From an uncultured Paracoccaceae bacterium (lineage in GTDB: Bacteria > Pseudomonadota > Alphaproteobacteria > Rhodobacterales > Rhodobacteraceae): a DNA stretch of 30,138 nucleotides. The notes under the pieces are model-generated. The model saw nothing but the letters and a program-made list of their open reading frames with translations. It did not search any database and had not been told where the DNA came from. Of the stretch, positions 6,661-15,742 are shown in pieces. How positions within the stretch are numbered: the stretch's first letter is position 1; each line of letters begins with the position of its first letter. The translations under genes were made by a program, and so were the position numbers. Where the stretch lies: NCBI GenBank assembly GCA_934500835.1, contig CAKSTR010000019.1, positions 1-30,138 on the forward strand. Direction: 5' to 3'.

Positions 6661-9600
6661 TCACTCTGCCGGCACCCGCGCCGGCTCGTCCGACAGGGGA
6701 TGCGCCAGATGCGACACCATCTCTTTCGGGCAGATCTGCAGGAAATTCGCCCGCTCCGACGGCCAGTCCGAAAGGATGCGTGCCGCGATCCGCGATCCGG
6801 TCTCGGCCGCGTGGCGCTCCACCAGATTTTTCAGCTGCGCCTCCCAATGCGGATGGGCAACCGCACAGGTCAACAGCGATTCGAGGTTCACGAAATCCTC
6901 GGCCGCGCCGTCGGGATCGTAGACATAGGCCATGCCGCCCGTCATCCCCGCCCCGAAGTTGGCGCCGATCTGGCCAAGGATCACCGCCACACCGCCGGTC
7001 ATGTATTCGCAGCCGTTCGACCCGCAGCCCTCGATCACCACCTTGGCCCCCGAGTTGCGGACCGCGAAACGCTCTCCCGCCTTGCCGCTGGCGAACAGGA
7101 ACCCGTCCGTCGCCCCGTACAGCACCGTATTGCCGATGACGGTGTTTTCCTCGGGCTTCAGCGGGCTGGCCATCTGCAACCGCACCACGATGGTCGCGCC
7201 CGACAGGCCCTTGCCGACATAGTCGTTGGCGTCACCCTGCACCTCGATCTTCAGGCCGTTGACCGCGAAAGCCCCAAGCGACTGCCCGCAGGAGCCGGTC
7301 AGCTTCACCGTCAGATGGTCGGGCTGCAGGCTGTTGCGCATGCCGAATTTCTTGACAATGTGGCTGGAAGCCCGCGTCCCGATGGTGCGCAGCGTGTTCC
7401 TAACCGCATAGGAAAGCTGCATCTTCTCGCCATCCTCGAAGAAGCGGCTGCCGTCACGAATGATCTCGGCGTCCAGCGTGTCGGGCACCGCGTTGCGGGG
7501 TTTCGAGCGGTCGTAGGTGATCGACTTCGACCCGTCCACGCTGATCAGAAGCGGGTTGAGGTCAAGGTCATCCAGATCGACATGGCCGCGCGACACCTGC
7601 ACCAGCAGATCGGCACGCCCGATGATCTCATCCAGCGACCGCGCGCCGATCTGGGCAAGGATTTCCCGCACTTCCTGCGCGTAGAAGGTGATCAGGTTCA
7701 CCACCTTGTCGGCATTGCCGGTGAACTTCGCCCGCAGCGCCGGGTCCTGGGTGCAGACGCCAACCGGGCAGGTGTTCGACTGGCATTGCCGCACCATGAT
7801 GCAGCCCATGGCAATCAGCGCGGCGGTGCCGATGCCGAATTCCTCGGCCCCCATCATTGCCGCCATCACGATGTCGCGGCCGGTGCGCAGGCCGCCATCG
7901 GTGCGCAAAGTCACCCGCTCGCGCAGGTTGTTCATCGCCAGAACCTGATGCGCCTCGGTCAGGCCCATCTCCCAGGGCAGGCCGGCGTATTTGATACTGG
8001 TCGCCGGCGACGCCCCGGTCCCGCCGTTGTGGCCGGACACAAGGATCACATCCGCCTTGGCCTTCGCCACCCCCGCCGCGATGGTGCCGACCCCGCTGGA
8101 GGACACCAGCTTCACCGTCACCTTGGCCCGCGGGTTGATCTGCTTCAGGTCATAGATCAGCTGGGCAAGGTCTTCGATGGAATAGATGTCGTGATGCGGC
8201 GGCGGACTGATGAGAGTCACCCCTTTGGTGGAATGCCGCAGCCGGGCGATCAGTTCCGTCACCTTCATGCCGGGCAGCTGGCCGCCCTCGCCGGGCTTGG
8301 CCCCTTGGGCGACCTTGATCTCCAGCTCTTCGCAGGCGTTCAGATATTCCGCCGTCACGCCAAAGCGCCCCGAGGCCACCTGCTTGATCTTGGCACTCGG
8401 GTTGTCGCCATTCGGCTCCGGCAGGAAATGCGCCGGGTCCTCGCCGCCCTCGCCGGAGTTGGACTTGGCCCCGATCCGGTTCATCGCCACGTTCAGCGTC
8501 TTGTGCGCCTCGGGCGACAGCGCGCCAAGGCTCATCCCCGGCGTGACGAACCGCTTGCGGATCGAGGTGATCGATTCGACCTCTTCGATCGCCACCGGCT
8601 TGCCCAGCGCCTTGATGTCCAGAAGATCGCGCAGATGGATCGGCGGATTGGCCCGCATCGCGGCGGAATAGGTCTTCCACATGTCATAGCTGGCCCGGTC
8701 GCAGGCCGATTGCAGCATATGCATCGTCTGCGCTTCCCAGGCGTGCTTCTCGCCCGACCGCCGCGCCTTGTAGATGCCGCCGATGGGCAGCACATCCGCG
8801 CCCCCCAGCCAGCCGCGCCGGTGAACCTCTTCCAGCTTGGCTTCGATCCCGTGCAGGCCGATGCCGGAAATCCGGCTCTGCATGCCGGGGAAATACTCGG
8901 CCACCATGGCGCGGCTCAGGCCCACGGCCTCGAAATTCAGACCGCCGCGATAGCTGGAGATGACGGAAATCCCCATCTTCGACATGATCTTCAGAAGACC
9001 CGCATCGATGGCATCGCGATAGCGCCGCATGGCTTCCAGCAGGCTGCCTTCAAGCAGCCCCCGCCCGATCCGGTCCGCAATCGAATCCTGCGCCAGATAG
9101 GCGTTCACCGTGGTCGCACCCGACCCGATCAGCACCGCAAAGTAATGCGGGTCGATGCATTCCGCCGACCGCACGTTGATCGAACAGAAGGTCCGCAGCC
9201 CCTTCCGCGTCAGCCAGGAATGCACGGCACTGGTGGCAAGGATCATCGGCATCCCGACCCTGCCCTCGCCCTGATGCTCATCGGTCAGCACCAGCTGGCC
9301 GGCACCCGACCGCACGGCATCCTCGGCCTCGGCCCGGATGCGCTCAAGGGCCTGACGCAGATCGTCATGGCCCGGCGCCACCGGGAAGGTGCAGTCGATG
9401 AAGGCCACCTGCTCGCCGAAGCGCCTCACCAGCACCTCGAACTCGGCATTGGCAAGGAACGGGCTTTCCAGCACCAGGATCTCGGTCTGGCTGGAGTTCT
9501 CGTCCAGCACGTTGCGCAGGTTGCCGAACCGCGTTTTCAGCGACATCACCCGGCCTTCCCGAAGCGAGTCGATGGGCGGGTTGGTCACCTGGCTGAAGTT

Positions 9601-11211
9601 CTGCCGGAAGTAATGGCTCAGCGGACGATAGACCGCCGACAGCACCGCAGGCGGCGTGTCGTCGCCCATCGAGGCCACCATCTCCTTGCCGTCCTCGGCC
9701 ATCGGCGCCAGCACCTGCTCCAGCTCTTCCACCGTGAAACCGGCGGCGATCTGGCGGCGCTTCAGCTCGGCCCCCTGGAACTGCGCCTTCTCGGGCACGT
9801 CCTTCAAAAGCAGGTTCAGGTCCACAACCTTCGCCACCCACTCGCCATAGGGCTGTGCGGCGGCAAGGCGGTCCTTGATCTCGGTATCGTGGTAAAGCTT
9901 GCCCTCGACCATATCGACGGCAATCATCTGCCCCGGCCCAAGCGCGCCCTTCTCGCGCACGGTCATCTCGTCCACCGGCACCATCCCGGCTTCGGACCCG
10001 GCAATCAGCAGCCCGTCCCCGGTGATGACGTAACGCATCGGCCGCAGCCCGTTGCGGTCCAGCCCGCCGCAGACCCAGCGGCCATCGGTCATCGCCAGCG
10101 CCGCCGGACCATCCCACGGCTCGATCACCGAATTGCAGTAGGAATACATGTCGGCCCAGGCCTTGGGCATGTTCATCGTCTGCTTGGACCAGGCCTCCGG
10201 CACCAGCATGGTCTTGGCCATCGGCGCCGACCGCCCCGAGCGCACCAGGGCCTCGAACACCGCATCCAGCGCCCCGCTGTCCGAGGTGCCGCCGGGGATG
10301 ATCGGCTTGATGTCCTCGGCCATGTCGCCGAAGGCCGACGAGGCCATGCGGATCTCATGGCTGCGCATCCAGTTGACGTTGCCTTTCAGCGTGTTGATCT
10401 CGCCATTGTGGGCCAGCATGCGGAAGGGCTGCGCCAGCCACCATTGCGGGAAGGTATTGGTGGAATAGCGCTGGTGGTAGATCGCGAAACCCGATTCGAA
10501 GCGGTCGTCCTGCAGGTCGGGGTAGAAGGTCGAAACCTGCTCGGCCAGCATCATGCCCTTGTAGATGATCGACCGGCAGGACAGCGAACACAGATAGCAG
10601 CCGTAGATCCCCGAAGCCGTCACCGCCTTCTCGATCCGGCGGCGGATGATGTAGAGCTCGCGCTCGAACTGCTCGTGGTCGATGTCCTTTTCGCAGCGGA
10701 TCAGTATCTGCTCGATCTCGGGGCGGGTGGCATTGGCCTTCTCGCCCAGAACGGAAATATCCACCGGCACATGCCGCCAGCCGTAGATGTAGTGCCCCAT
10801 CCGCAGCACTTCGGTTTCCACGATGGTCCGGCACCGCTCCTGCGCGCCGAAATCGGTGCGGGGCAGAAAGACCTGACCGACGGCGATCAGCTTCTTCGGG
10901 TCAGGCTCATGCCCGGTGCGGCGCACCACGTCATAGAAGAACTTGACCGGGATCTGCAGATGGATGCCGGCACCGTCACCGGTCTTGCCATCGGCATCCA
11001 CCGCGCCCCGGTGCCAGATCGCCTTCAGCGCGTTGATCCCGGCATCCACCACCTTGCGGCTGGGCTTGCCCGAGACCGAAACCACCAGCCCGACACCACA
11101 GGACGAATGCTCCTCCTCGGCCCGATACAGGCTGTTGGTATCCATCCAGTCGCGCTTTTCCTTTTCGCTGCGGACGTATTCAGCTTCCCATGCGGCATCA
11201 AAGCTTGTCAT
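6661..11211 (-). CDS. gltB: GltB, glutamate synthase (NADPH) large subunit
   Basis: A 1516-residue large subunit of ferredoxin-like NADPH glutamate synthase, which converts glutamine plus 2-oxoglutarate into two glutamates. The N-terminal class II glutaminase begins at Cys38 (SSCGVGLVVS) after a propeptide that must be cleaved. Next come the central domain, the FMN-binding synthase domain (SGHNGGTGASP, GGLRTGRDIVMAAMMGAEEF) and the [3Fe-4S] ligands in CIMVRQCQSNTCPVG. The GXGXG beta-helix domain follows (GSCGQSLGAFAVNG, GCGSNGCEYMTGG). The start at 11211 is preceded by AAAGGAAG; a longer frame to 11274 lacks such support. It is encoded after gltD, with two small genes between. The partner GltD supplies electrons from NADPH. 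Confidence 0.97.
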   Translation of the reverse strand: MTSFDAAWEAEYVRSEKEKRDWMDTNSLYRAEEEHSSCGVGLVVSVSGKPSRKVVDAGINALKAIWHRGAVDADGKTGDGAGIHLQIPVKFFYDVVRRTGHEPDPKKLIAVGQVFLPRTDFGAQERCRTIVETEVLRMGHYIYGWRHVPVDISVLGEKANATRPEIEQILIRCEKDIDHEQFERELYIIRRRIEKAVTASGIYGCYLCSLSCRSIIYKGMMLAEQVSTFYPDLQDDRFESGFAIYHQRYSTNTFPQWWLAQPFRMLAHNGEINTLKGNVNWMRSHEIRMASSAFGDMAEDIKPIIPGGTSDSGALDAVFEALVRSGRSAPMAKTMLVPEAWSKQTMNMPKAWADMYSYCNSVIEPWDGPAALAMTDGRWVCGGLDRNGLRPMRYVITGDGLLIAGSEAGMVPVDEMTVREKGALGPGQMIAVDMVEGKLYHDTEIKDRLAAAQPYGEWVAKVVDLNLLLKDVPEKAQFQGAELKRRQIAAGFTVEELEQVLAPMAEDGKEMVASMGDDTPPAVLSAVYRPLSHYFRQNFSQVTNPPIDSLREGRVMSLKTRFGNLRNVLDENSSQTEILVLESPFLANAEFEVLVRRFGEQVAFIDCTFPVAPGHDDLRQALERIRAEAEDAVRSGAGQLVLTDEHQGEGRVGMPMILATSAVHSWLTRKGLRTFCSINVRSAECIDPHYFAVLIGSGATTVNAYLAQDSIADRIGRGLLEGSLLEAMRRYRDAIDAGLLKIMSKMGISVISSYRGGLNFEAVGLSRAMVAEYFPGMQSRISGIGLHGIEAKLEEVHRRGWLGGADVLPIGGIYKARRSGEKHAWEAQTMHMLQSACDRASYDMWKTYSAAMRANPPIHLRDLLDIKALGKPVAIEEVESITSIRKRFVTPGMSLGALSPEAHKTLNVAMNRIGAKSNSGEGGEDPAHFLPEPNGDNPSAKIKQVASGRFGVTAEYLNACEELEIKVAQGAKPGEGGQLPGMKVTELIARLRHSTKGVTLISPPPHHDIYSIEDLAQLIYDLKQINPRAKVTVKLVSSSGVGTIAAGVAKAKADVILVSGHNGGTGASPATSIKYAGLPWEMGLTEAHQVLAMNNLRERVTLRTDGGLRTGRDIVMAAMMGAEEFGIGTAALIAMGCIMVRQCQSNTCPVGVCTQDPALRAKFTGNADKVVNLITFYAQEVREILAQIGARSLDEIIGRADLLVQVSRGHVDLDDLDLNPLLISVDGSKSITYDRSKPRNAVPDTLDAEIIRDGSRFFEDGEKMQLSYAVRNTLRTIGTRASSHIVKKFGMRNSLQPDHLTVKLTGSCGQSLGAFAVNGLKIEVQGDANDYVGKGLSGATIVVRLQMASPLKPEENTVIGNTVLYGATDGFLFASGKAGERFAVRNSGAKVVIEGCGSNGCEYMTGGVAVILGQIGANFGAGMTGGMAYVYDPDGAAEDFVNLESLLTCAVAHPHWEAQLKNLVERHAAETGSRIAARILSDWPSERANFLQICPKEMVSHLAHPLSDEPARVPAE

Positions 11212-11224
11212 CGGTGGCTTCCTT

Positions 11225-11341
11225 TCAGGCGAAAATATGGGCAACGCCGGGAGCCTTGTCCCGTGGCGCGGCAAAGATGGATGTCATCAGGCGGATGAAG
11301 CGCAGCGCAGGATCGAACCGCAATCCATTGGCGCAGGTCAT
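11225..11341 (-). CDS. Short ORF (38 residues) between the exported-protein gene and gltB
   Basis: An ATG at 11341 overlaps the stop codon of the upstream gene as ATGA and is preceded six bases away by AAGGGGG. The frame runs 38 codons and ends 13 bases before the gltB start, so its stop codon abuts the gltB ribosome site. The peptide has one cysteine near the start, a mid-segment LRFIRLMTSIF and no recognised domain. Position and start signals suggest it is translated and couples gltB to the upstream gene. With such a short length it could also be a chance frame. Confidence 0.45.
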   Translation of the reverse strand: MTCANGLRFDPALRFIRLMTSIFAAPRDKAPGVAHIFA

Positions 11342-12084
11342 GGCGCACCCCCTTCGTGGGCGGCTTGCCAAAGCGACTCCGGCCCTTGCGGTCCCATCGC
11401 CGTCAGCGCATCGCAGTCATACATCGGCTGGGTCGAGGCAAAGCCGGTCTCGCCGGGGAAGATGAAGTCGACCGGGCTGCCGTCCAGCGGCAGCCATTGC
11501 CCGTCGCCCAGATCCGCCTCGCCCGGCCCCGAGAAGAACATCCGCCATTGCCGGCTGATGTATTCGTGGCCCCGGCCCCGCCGAATGACCGTTCCGTAAT
11601 CGTCGGTCTCGGTGAAATCGAACTCGGTCTCTTCCAGCGCCACCCCGTCGATGGTCACGGTCCTGCCGGTCAGCCGGTCGAACCCGCGGACATTGCCATG
11701 CCCGCCGTCATCGCTGCTTTGCGAAAAGGCGAAGGTATCCAGCCCCGAGGACAGCAGTTCGGAAAACCGCGCCGGGTCTTCGGGGTTGGGGTCCAGCCAC
11801 TGACGGTTCGGCGGGTTGACGTCGAAGCTCTCGACCCATTCGGTCTCATAGTTGATCCGGCTGGTGAAGAAGAGCCCCTCCTGATCGAAATCCGCGCGCC
11901 ACTGGTCGCCGGCCGCGTCTGCCCCGCAGCGGTAGTGGTTCGACACCCGGCACAGCTTCGACTGCACGGTCAGGAAAATCTCGCATCCCTCGGGCGCGGC
12001 CCAGGTGCCGGCAAGGGCCGGCGTTGCCGCGACCGACAGAAGCAGGGCAAGGCGGATCATGCCAAAAGGAGGAAGCCGTTTCAT
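11338..12084 (-). CDS. Exported protein of unknown function
   Basis: A 248-residue protein with a clear Sec signal (MKRLPPFGMIRLALLLSVAA, cleavage near TPALAGT). The mature part is acidic, rich in Trp, Asp and Gly, and has cysteines early (GCEIFL, KLCRV, YRCGADA) and one near the end (YDCDAL), so disulfides are likely. I recognise no enzymatic motif; the content suggests a beta-rich periplasmic domain. The start is taken at 12084, where the signal peptide begins; the longer frame to 12156 would put 24 non-signal residues ahead. It lies between gltD and gltB, and its upstream DNA contains a palindrome and an 11-bp-phased repeat array. The function is unknown. Confidence 0.75.
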   Translation of the reverse strand: MKRLPPFGMIRLALLLSVAATPALAGTWAAPEGCEIFLTVQSKLCRVSNHYRCGADAAGDQWRADFDQEGLFFTSRINYETEWVESFDVNPPNRQWLDPNPEDPARFSELLSSGLDTFAFSQSSDDGGHGNVRGFDRLTGRTVTIDGVALEETEFDFTETDDYGTVIRRGRGHEYISRQWRMFFSGPGEADLGDGQWLPLDGSPVDFIFPGETGFASTQPMYDCDALTAMGPQGPESLWQAAHEGGAP

Positions 12085-12107
12085 CGCACCGTTCCAACAG
12101 AAAATCC

Positions 12108-12124
12108 GGTCAGCCCTGCTGACC
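12108..12124. promoter_or_regulatory. Perfect palindrome upstream of the exported-protein gene
   Basis: GGTCAGC-CCT-GCTGACC, seven-base arms with a three-base centre, lies 24-40 bases ahead of the ATG at 12084. It could be an operator for a dimeric regulator or an mRNA hairpin in the 5' leader. The position close to the expected promoter favours a regulatory role. Confidence 0.45.
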
Positions 12125-12153
12125 CACCGAAAACACCTGACTCTTTTGCCTGC

Positions 12154-12208
12154 CATACCTGCGTCATACGCAGATCATACGTCCGGCAGACGCGGGCCAT
12201 ACCCTATT
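12154..12208. promoter_or_regulatory. Five direct repeats phased at 11 bp (CATAC boxes)
   Basis: On the plus strand CATAC occurs at 12154, 12165, 12176 and 12198, and the missing 11-bp position 12187 holds CAGAC, one mismatch away. The array thus spans five helical turns, about 70-120 bases upstream of the exported-protein start. It runs into the last codons of gltD (stop codon 12204-12206). Tandem boxes at 11-bp spacing are the hallmark of OmpR/PhoB-type response-regulator sites. The repeat is read directly; the protein that binds it is unknown. Confidence 0.5.
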
Positions 12209-13640
12209 CCGCAGCCACCGCGCCGTTCTGCGCCAGCCAGCCAAGGATCGCATCCGCCGCCTCGCGGCCGTCGCGGATCGCCCAGACCACAAGGCTTGCA
12301 CCCCGCACGATGTCACCGGCGGCATATACGCCGGGCAGGCTGGTGGCATGGGTGCGGAAATCGGCCTTGAGCGTGCCCCAGCGCGTGACCTTCAGCTCTT
12401 CCACGCCCCAAAGTGTCGGCAGGTCTTCCGGCTCGAAGCCCAAGGCCTGCACCACCAGATCGGCGGGTTCGATGTAATCCGCGCCCTCGATCAGTTCGGG
12501 GCTTTGCCGGCCGGTGGCATCGGGCTGGCCAAGCCGCATCCGCTGCACCATGACGCCTTCGACTTCGGTCCCGCCAGTGAACCCTTTGGGCGCGGCCAGC
12601 CAGACGAATTCGACGCCCTCTTCCTCGGCGTTCTGCACCTCGCGCTGCGAGCCCGGCATGTTCGCCCGGTCACGACGGTAAAGCAGCTTCACCGATTGCG
12701 CGCCCTGCCGGATCGCGGTGCGCACGCAGTCCATCGCGGTGTCGCCGCCGCCGATGACCACAACCCGCTTGCCGCTGGCATCCAGCGTGCCGTCATCGAA
12801 GGCGGCCACGTCGTCGCCGAAGGATTTGCGGTTGCTGGCGGTCAGATAGTCCAGCGCCTTGACGATGCCTTTGGCGCCTGCGCCGGGGGCCTCGATCTCG
12901 CGGATCTTGTAGACGCCGGTGGCGATCAGCACCGCATCATGCTGGCCGCGGATCGCGTCAAAGGTCAGGTCGGTGCCGACATTGCAATCCAGCACGAACT
13001 GGACACCGCCCTCGCGCAGCTGGTCGTTGCGGCGCATCACCACGTCCTTCTCCAGCTTGAAGCCGGGGATGCCATAGGTCAGCAGTCCGCCCGCGCGGTC
13101 ATAGCGGTCATAGACCGTGACCTGCACCCCGGCGCGGCGCAGCACGTCCGCGGCCGCAAGCCCTCCGGGGCCGGCGCCAATGATGCCGACCGACTCGGGG
13201 CGTTCGGTATGCGGGTGGATCGGCTTGATCCAGCCCTCCTCCCAGGCCGTGTCGGTGATGTATTTCTCGACCGCGCCGATGGTAACGGTGCCGTGGCCCG
13301 ATTGCTCGATGACGCAGTTGCCTTCGCAAAGCCGGTCCTGCGGGCAGATCCGGCCGCAGATCTCGGGAAAGGTGTTGGTCGCCTGGCTCAGCTCATAAGC
13401 TTCCTGCAGCCGGCCCTCGGCGGTCAGGCGCAGCCAGTCGGGGATGTTGTTTTGCAGCGGGCAATGGGCCTGGCAATAGGGCACGCCGCACTGGCTGCAG
13501 CGGCTGGCCTGCTCGGCCGCCTTCTGGGCTGCGAACTCACGGTAGATCTCATCGAAATCCCTGGCGCGCGAAGCTGCATCCCGTTTCTCGGGCATTTCCT
13601 TGCCCAGGGTGACGAACTTCAACATCTTCTGCGTGGCCAC
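12204..13640 (-). CDS. gltD: GltD, glutamate synthase (NADPH) small subunit
   Basis: A 478-residue FAD/NADPH subunit that oxidises NADPH and sends electrons through [4Fe-4S] clusters to GltB. It has N-terminal cysteine motifs (CSQCGVPYCQAHCPLQNN and CGRICPQDRLCEGNC), an FAD Rossmann motif (GAGPGGLAAADVLRRAG), an NADPH motif (GGGDTAMDCVRTAIRQG) and the closing YAAGDIVRGASLVVWAI. The start is a GTG at 13640 with AAGGCG seven bases ahead; an ATG five codons later lacks a ribosome site. The order gltD then gltB, with two small genes between, is the reverse of the enteric gltBD order. The 163 bases upstream contain no gene; no clear promoter was identified there. Confidence 0.96.
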   Translation of the reverse strand: MATQKMLKFVTLGKEMPEKRDAASRARDFDEIYREFAAQKAAEQASRCSQCGVPYCQAHCPLQNNIPDWLRLTAEGRLQEAYELSQATNTFPEICGRICPQDRLCEGNCVIEQSGHGTVTIGAVEKYITDTAWEEGWIKPIHPHTERPESVGIIGAGPGGLAAADVLRRAGVQVTVYDRYDRAGGLLTYGIPGFKLEKDVVMRRNDQLREGGVQFVLDCNVGTDLTFDAIRGQHDAVLIATGVYKIREIEAPGAGAKGIVKALDYLTASNRKSFGDDVAAFDDGTLDASGKRVVVIGGGDTAMDCVRTAIRQGAQSVKLLYRRDRANMPGSQREVQNAEEEGVEFVWLAAPKGFTGGTEVEGVMVQRMRLGQPDATGRQSPELIEGADYIEPADLVVQALGFEPEDLPTLWGVEELKVTRWGTLKADFRTHATSLPGVYAAGDIVRGASLVVWAIRDGREAADAILGWLAQNGAVAAE

Positions 13641-13803
13641 AGCTGCGCCTTCCCATGAGATTTATTCGGGTGCGCTTTCCTACAGGCCCGGCCCGTGGAA
13701 TAAAAGTCAGTAGAGGTTACCTATTTGCGGGTTTTTTTGCAGGGTGAGGAAAGAAATCTGCTGGGGCATCGAAAAACTAGGTCAGTATTGGTTCCCAACC
13801 TGC

Positions 13804-14604
13804 CTAAAACCCCAGCAAAAGCCCGACAAGTGCGGCAGATCCAACGATGATTCGCCACCAGCCGAACAGCGCATAGCCATTGCGACCGATGTAGCCCAAC
13901 ACCCAGCGCACCACCAAAACCGCGGTCAGAAAGGCCACCGCAAAGCCGATGGCGATGTCCCACACCGCCGCGAAATCCAGCGCATCGCGGTTCTTGAACA
14001 GATCATAGGCCACCGCGGCCCCCATGGTGGGCAAGGACAGCAGGAACGAAAACTCGGCCGCGGCCCGCTTCTCGACCCCCATCAGCAGCGCGCCGACGAT
14101 GGTGGCGCCCGAACGCGAAACCCCGGGAATCATCGCAACGCACTGGCAAAAGCCGATTGCCAGAGACTTGCCGAAGGGCAGCGCCAAAGGGTCGAAATGC
14201 CGGGGCGCGGGCGCGATCCGGTCAACCACCAGCAGCACGAAGCCGCCAAGGATCAGCATGACCGCGATTAGGATCGGCGTCTCGAACAGCACGTTCTTGA
14301 TGAAATCATGCGCCAGAAGCCCGACCCCGACCGCCGGCAGAAAGGCCAGAAGAACCGAGATGACGCTTCTCCGCGCCGCCTCCTCATGCCGGGCGCGCAG
14401 GAAAAGCTGGCCGATCTTGACCGCATAGACCGAGGTCAGCGCCAGGATCGCGCCCAGCTGGATCACCACCTCAAAGGTCTTGCCTTCGGAGTTGAAGCCC
14501 AGAAAGTGCCCGGCCAGCAGCAGGTGCCCGGTGGATGAGACCGGAATAAACTCCGTCAGCCCTTCCAGGAGGCCAAGAAGGGCAGCGGTCAACGTGTTGT
14601 CCAA
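13804..14604 (-). CDS. uppP: UppP (BacA), undecaprenyl-diphosphate phosphatase
   Basis: A 266-residue polytopic inner-membrane enzyme that recycles the undecaprenyl lipid carrier for peptidoglycan synthesis and whose overexpression gives bacitracin resistance. Family motifs are present: [15 protein letters not shown] near the N-terminus and [12 protein letters not shown] in the second half, with about eight hydrophobic segments. The start is a TTG at 14604, three bases after the upstream gene's TAA, with AAGGCG seven bases ahead; no better start exists before the conserved motif. It is tightly linked to the NDUFA9-like gene and probably cotranscribed. Confidence 0.94.
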   Translation of the reverse strand: MDNTLTAALLGLLEGLTEFIPVSSTGHLLLAGHFLGFNSEGKTFEVVIQLGAILALTSVYAVKIGQLFLRARHEEAARRSVISVLLAFLPAVGVGLLAHDFIKNVLFETPILIAVMLILGGFVLLVVDRIAPAPRHFDPLALPFGKSLAIGFCQCVAMIPGVSRSGATIVGALLMGVEKRAAAEFSFLLSLPTMGAAVAYDLFKNRDALDFAAVWDIAIGFAVAFLTAVLVVRWVLGYIGRNGYALFGWWRIIVGSAALVGLLLGF

Positions 14605-14607
14605 GAC

Positions 14608-15594
14608 TTACGCCTTTTTAAGATTCTTTGCCGAGGCCTTGATTGCCGCAAACTGGCCCGAGGGCCGGAAGCGCCACAGATAGTCCGACAGCACGGCGTC
14701 CATCGGCGTGGGCTGGATGCCCAGATCGACAAGCCCCCTGGCGCCGGGGGCCACGACGACGTCGGGACCCAGCGTGTTCAACTGGTCGCGCGTGATCAGC
14801 TTGTTGGTCACAAGACCCAAGGTCACGGCCTCGACCATATCGGCACCAAAAGCCAACACCTTCATGACAAAAGTCGGCACCGGCAACACCAGACGGCGCC
14901 GCTGCACGATTGCCAGCATCCGCTTGATCAGCCCGGTGAAGCTGTCCACCTCTGGCCCGCCCAGCTCATAGATGCCGGCCTCGGCCTCGCCCAGCACGCC
15001 CTTGACGGCTGCGGCTGCGACATCGTCGACAAAGACCGGCTGCATCCGGGTCGCGCCCTTCGGGATCGGCAGGACCGGAGACAGCGCCGCCATGCCGCCA
15101 AACTTGTTGAAGAAGTGGTCATCGGTGCCAAAGATCACCGCAGGCCGCAGGATCACCGCGGTCGGGAACGCCTCGCGCACGGCCTTTTCGCCGGCAGCCT
15201 TGGTGCGGCTGTAGATCGAAGGTCCATTCTCATCCGCCCCGATGGCCGAGATGTGCACCAGCCGCGCCACGCCCAGATCGGCCGCGATCCGCGCGATCCG
15301 GCCCGCGCCTTCGGCCTGCACCGCCGTCAGGTTGTTCTTGCCCATGCGCTGGAAGGTGCCGACGCAGTTCACCACCGCATCCGCCCCCTGCATCACCGCC
15401 CGCACACTCGCGTCATCGCGGATGTTGCAGAACACCGGCTCCACCTGGCCGGGGGTGCCGAAAGGTTTGACGAACAGCGCCTCGTTCGGCCGGCGGCAGG
15501 CGACGCGCACGCGCCAGCCCTGCTTGGCCATCCGGCGGGCGACATAGCGGCCCACGAAACCCGCGCCGCCATAGATGGTGACCAGCTTGCTCAT
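14608..15594 (-). CDS. Complex I NDUFA9-subunit-family protein (atypical SDR)
   Basis: A 328-residue NAD(P)-binding protein related to the 39-kDa NDUFA9 accessory subunit of respiratory complex I, present in many alphaproteobacteria. The N-terminal Rossmann motif (IYGGAGFVGRYVARRMAKQG), the YSRTKAAGEKAV segment equivalent to the SDR YxxxK, and RPAVIFGTDDHFFNKF are characteristic. It may bind NADPH and assist complex I assembly or stability, or act as a quinone- or lipid-linked reductase. The ATG at 15594 has AAGGGG eight bases upstream. It is followed after three bases by uppP. The family is clear and the exact role is unproven. Confidence 0.88.
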   Translation of the reverse strand: MSKLVTIYGGAGFVGRYVARRMAKQGWRVRVACRRPNEALFVKPFGTPGQVEPVFCNIRDDASVRAVMQGADAVVNCVGTFQRMGKNNLTAVQAEGAGRIARIAADLGVARLVHISAIGADENGPSIYSRTKAAGEKAVREAFPTAVILRPAVIFGTDDHFFNKFGGMAALSPVLPIPKGATRMQPVFVDDVAAAAVKGVLGEAEAGIYELGGPEVDSFTGLIKRMLAIVQRRRLVLPVPTFVMKVLAFGADMVEAVTLGLVTNKLITRDQLNTLGPDVVVAPGARGLVDLGIQPTPMDAVLSDYLWRFRPSGQFAAIKASAKNLKKA

Positions 15595-15703
15595 GCGCGA
15601 TACCCCTTGGCTGAATGGCGTCGGCGATCAATATCCCCGCCCGCCCCTGCCAGCAAGACCGAATGCCTACGACGAATTTTCCGCGCCGCCCGCTCGGCCC
15701 ATG

Positions 15704-15732
15704 TTGACACTGCCGATTCCCCCCATTACATC
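15704..15732 (+). promoter_or_regulatory. Promoter of tRNA-Leu
   Basis: A perfect -35 TTGACA (15704-15709), a 17-base spacer and a -10-like TACATC (15727-15732) end ten bases before the mature tRNA start. This is a conventional sigma-70 layout for a single tRNA gene. Confidence 0.65.
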
Positions 15733-15742
15733 GCCCGTCAGT

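Noticed and set aside
6700..11298. A 1532-codon open frame antisense to gltB
   Set aside because: It mirrors gltB almost exactly, is rich in His/Arg/Pro/Gln without domains, and arises from GC-biased third positions on the coding strand.
13641..13803. Partly symmetric sequence near 13677-13700 upstream of gltD
   Set aside because: The arms align only with several mismatches and gaps, so it is not reported as a site.
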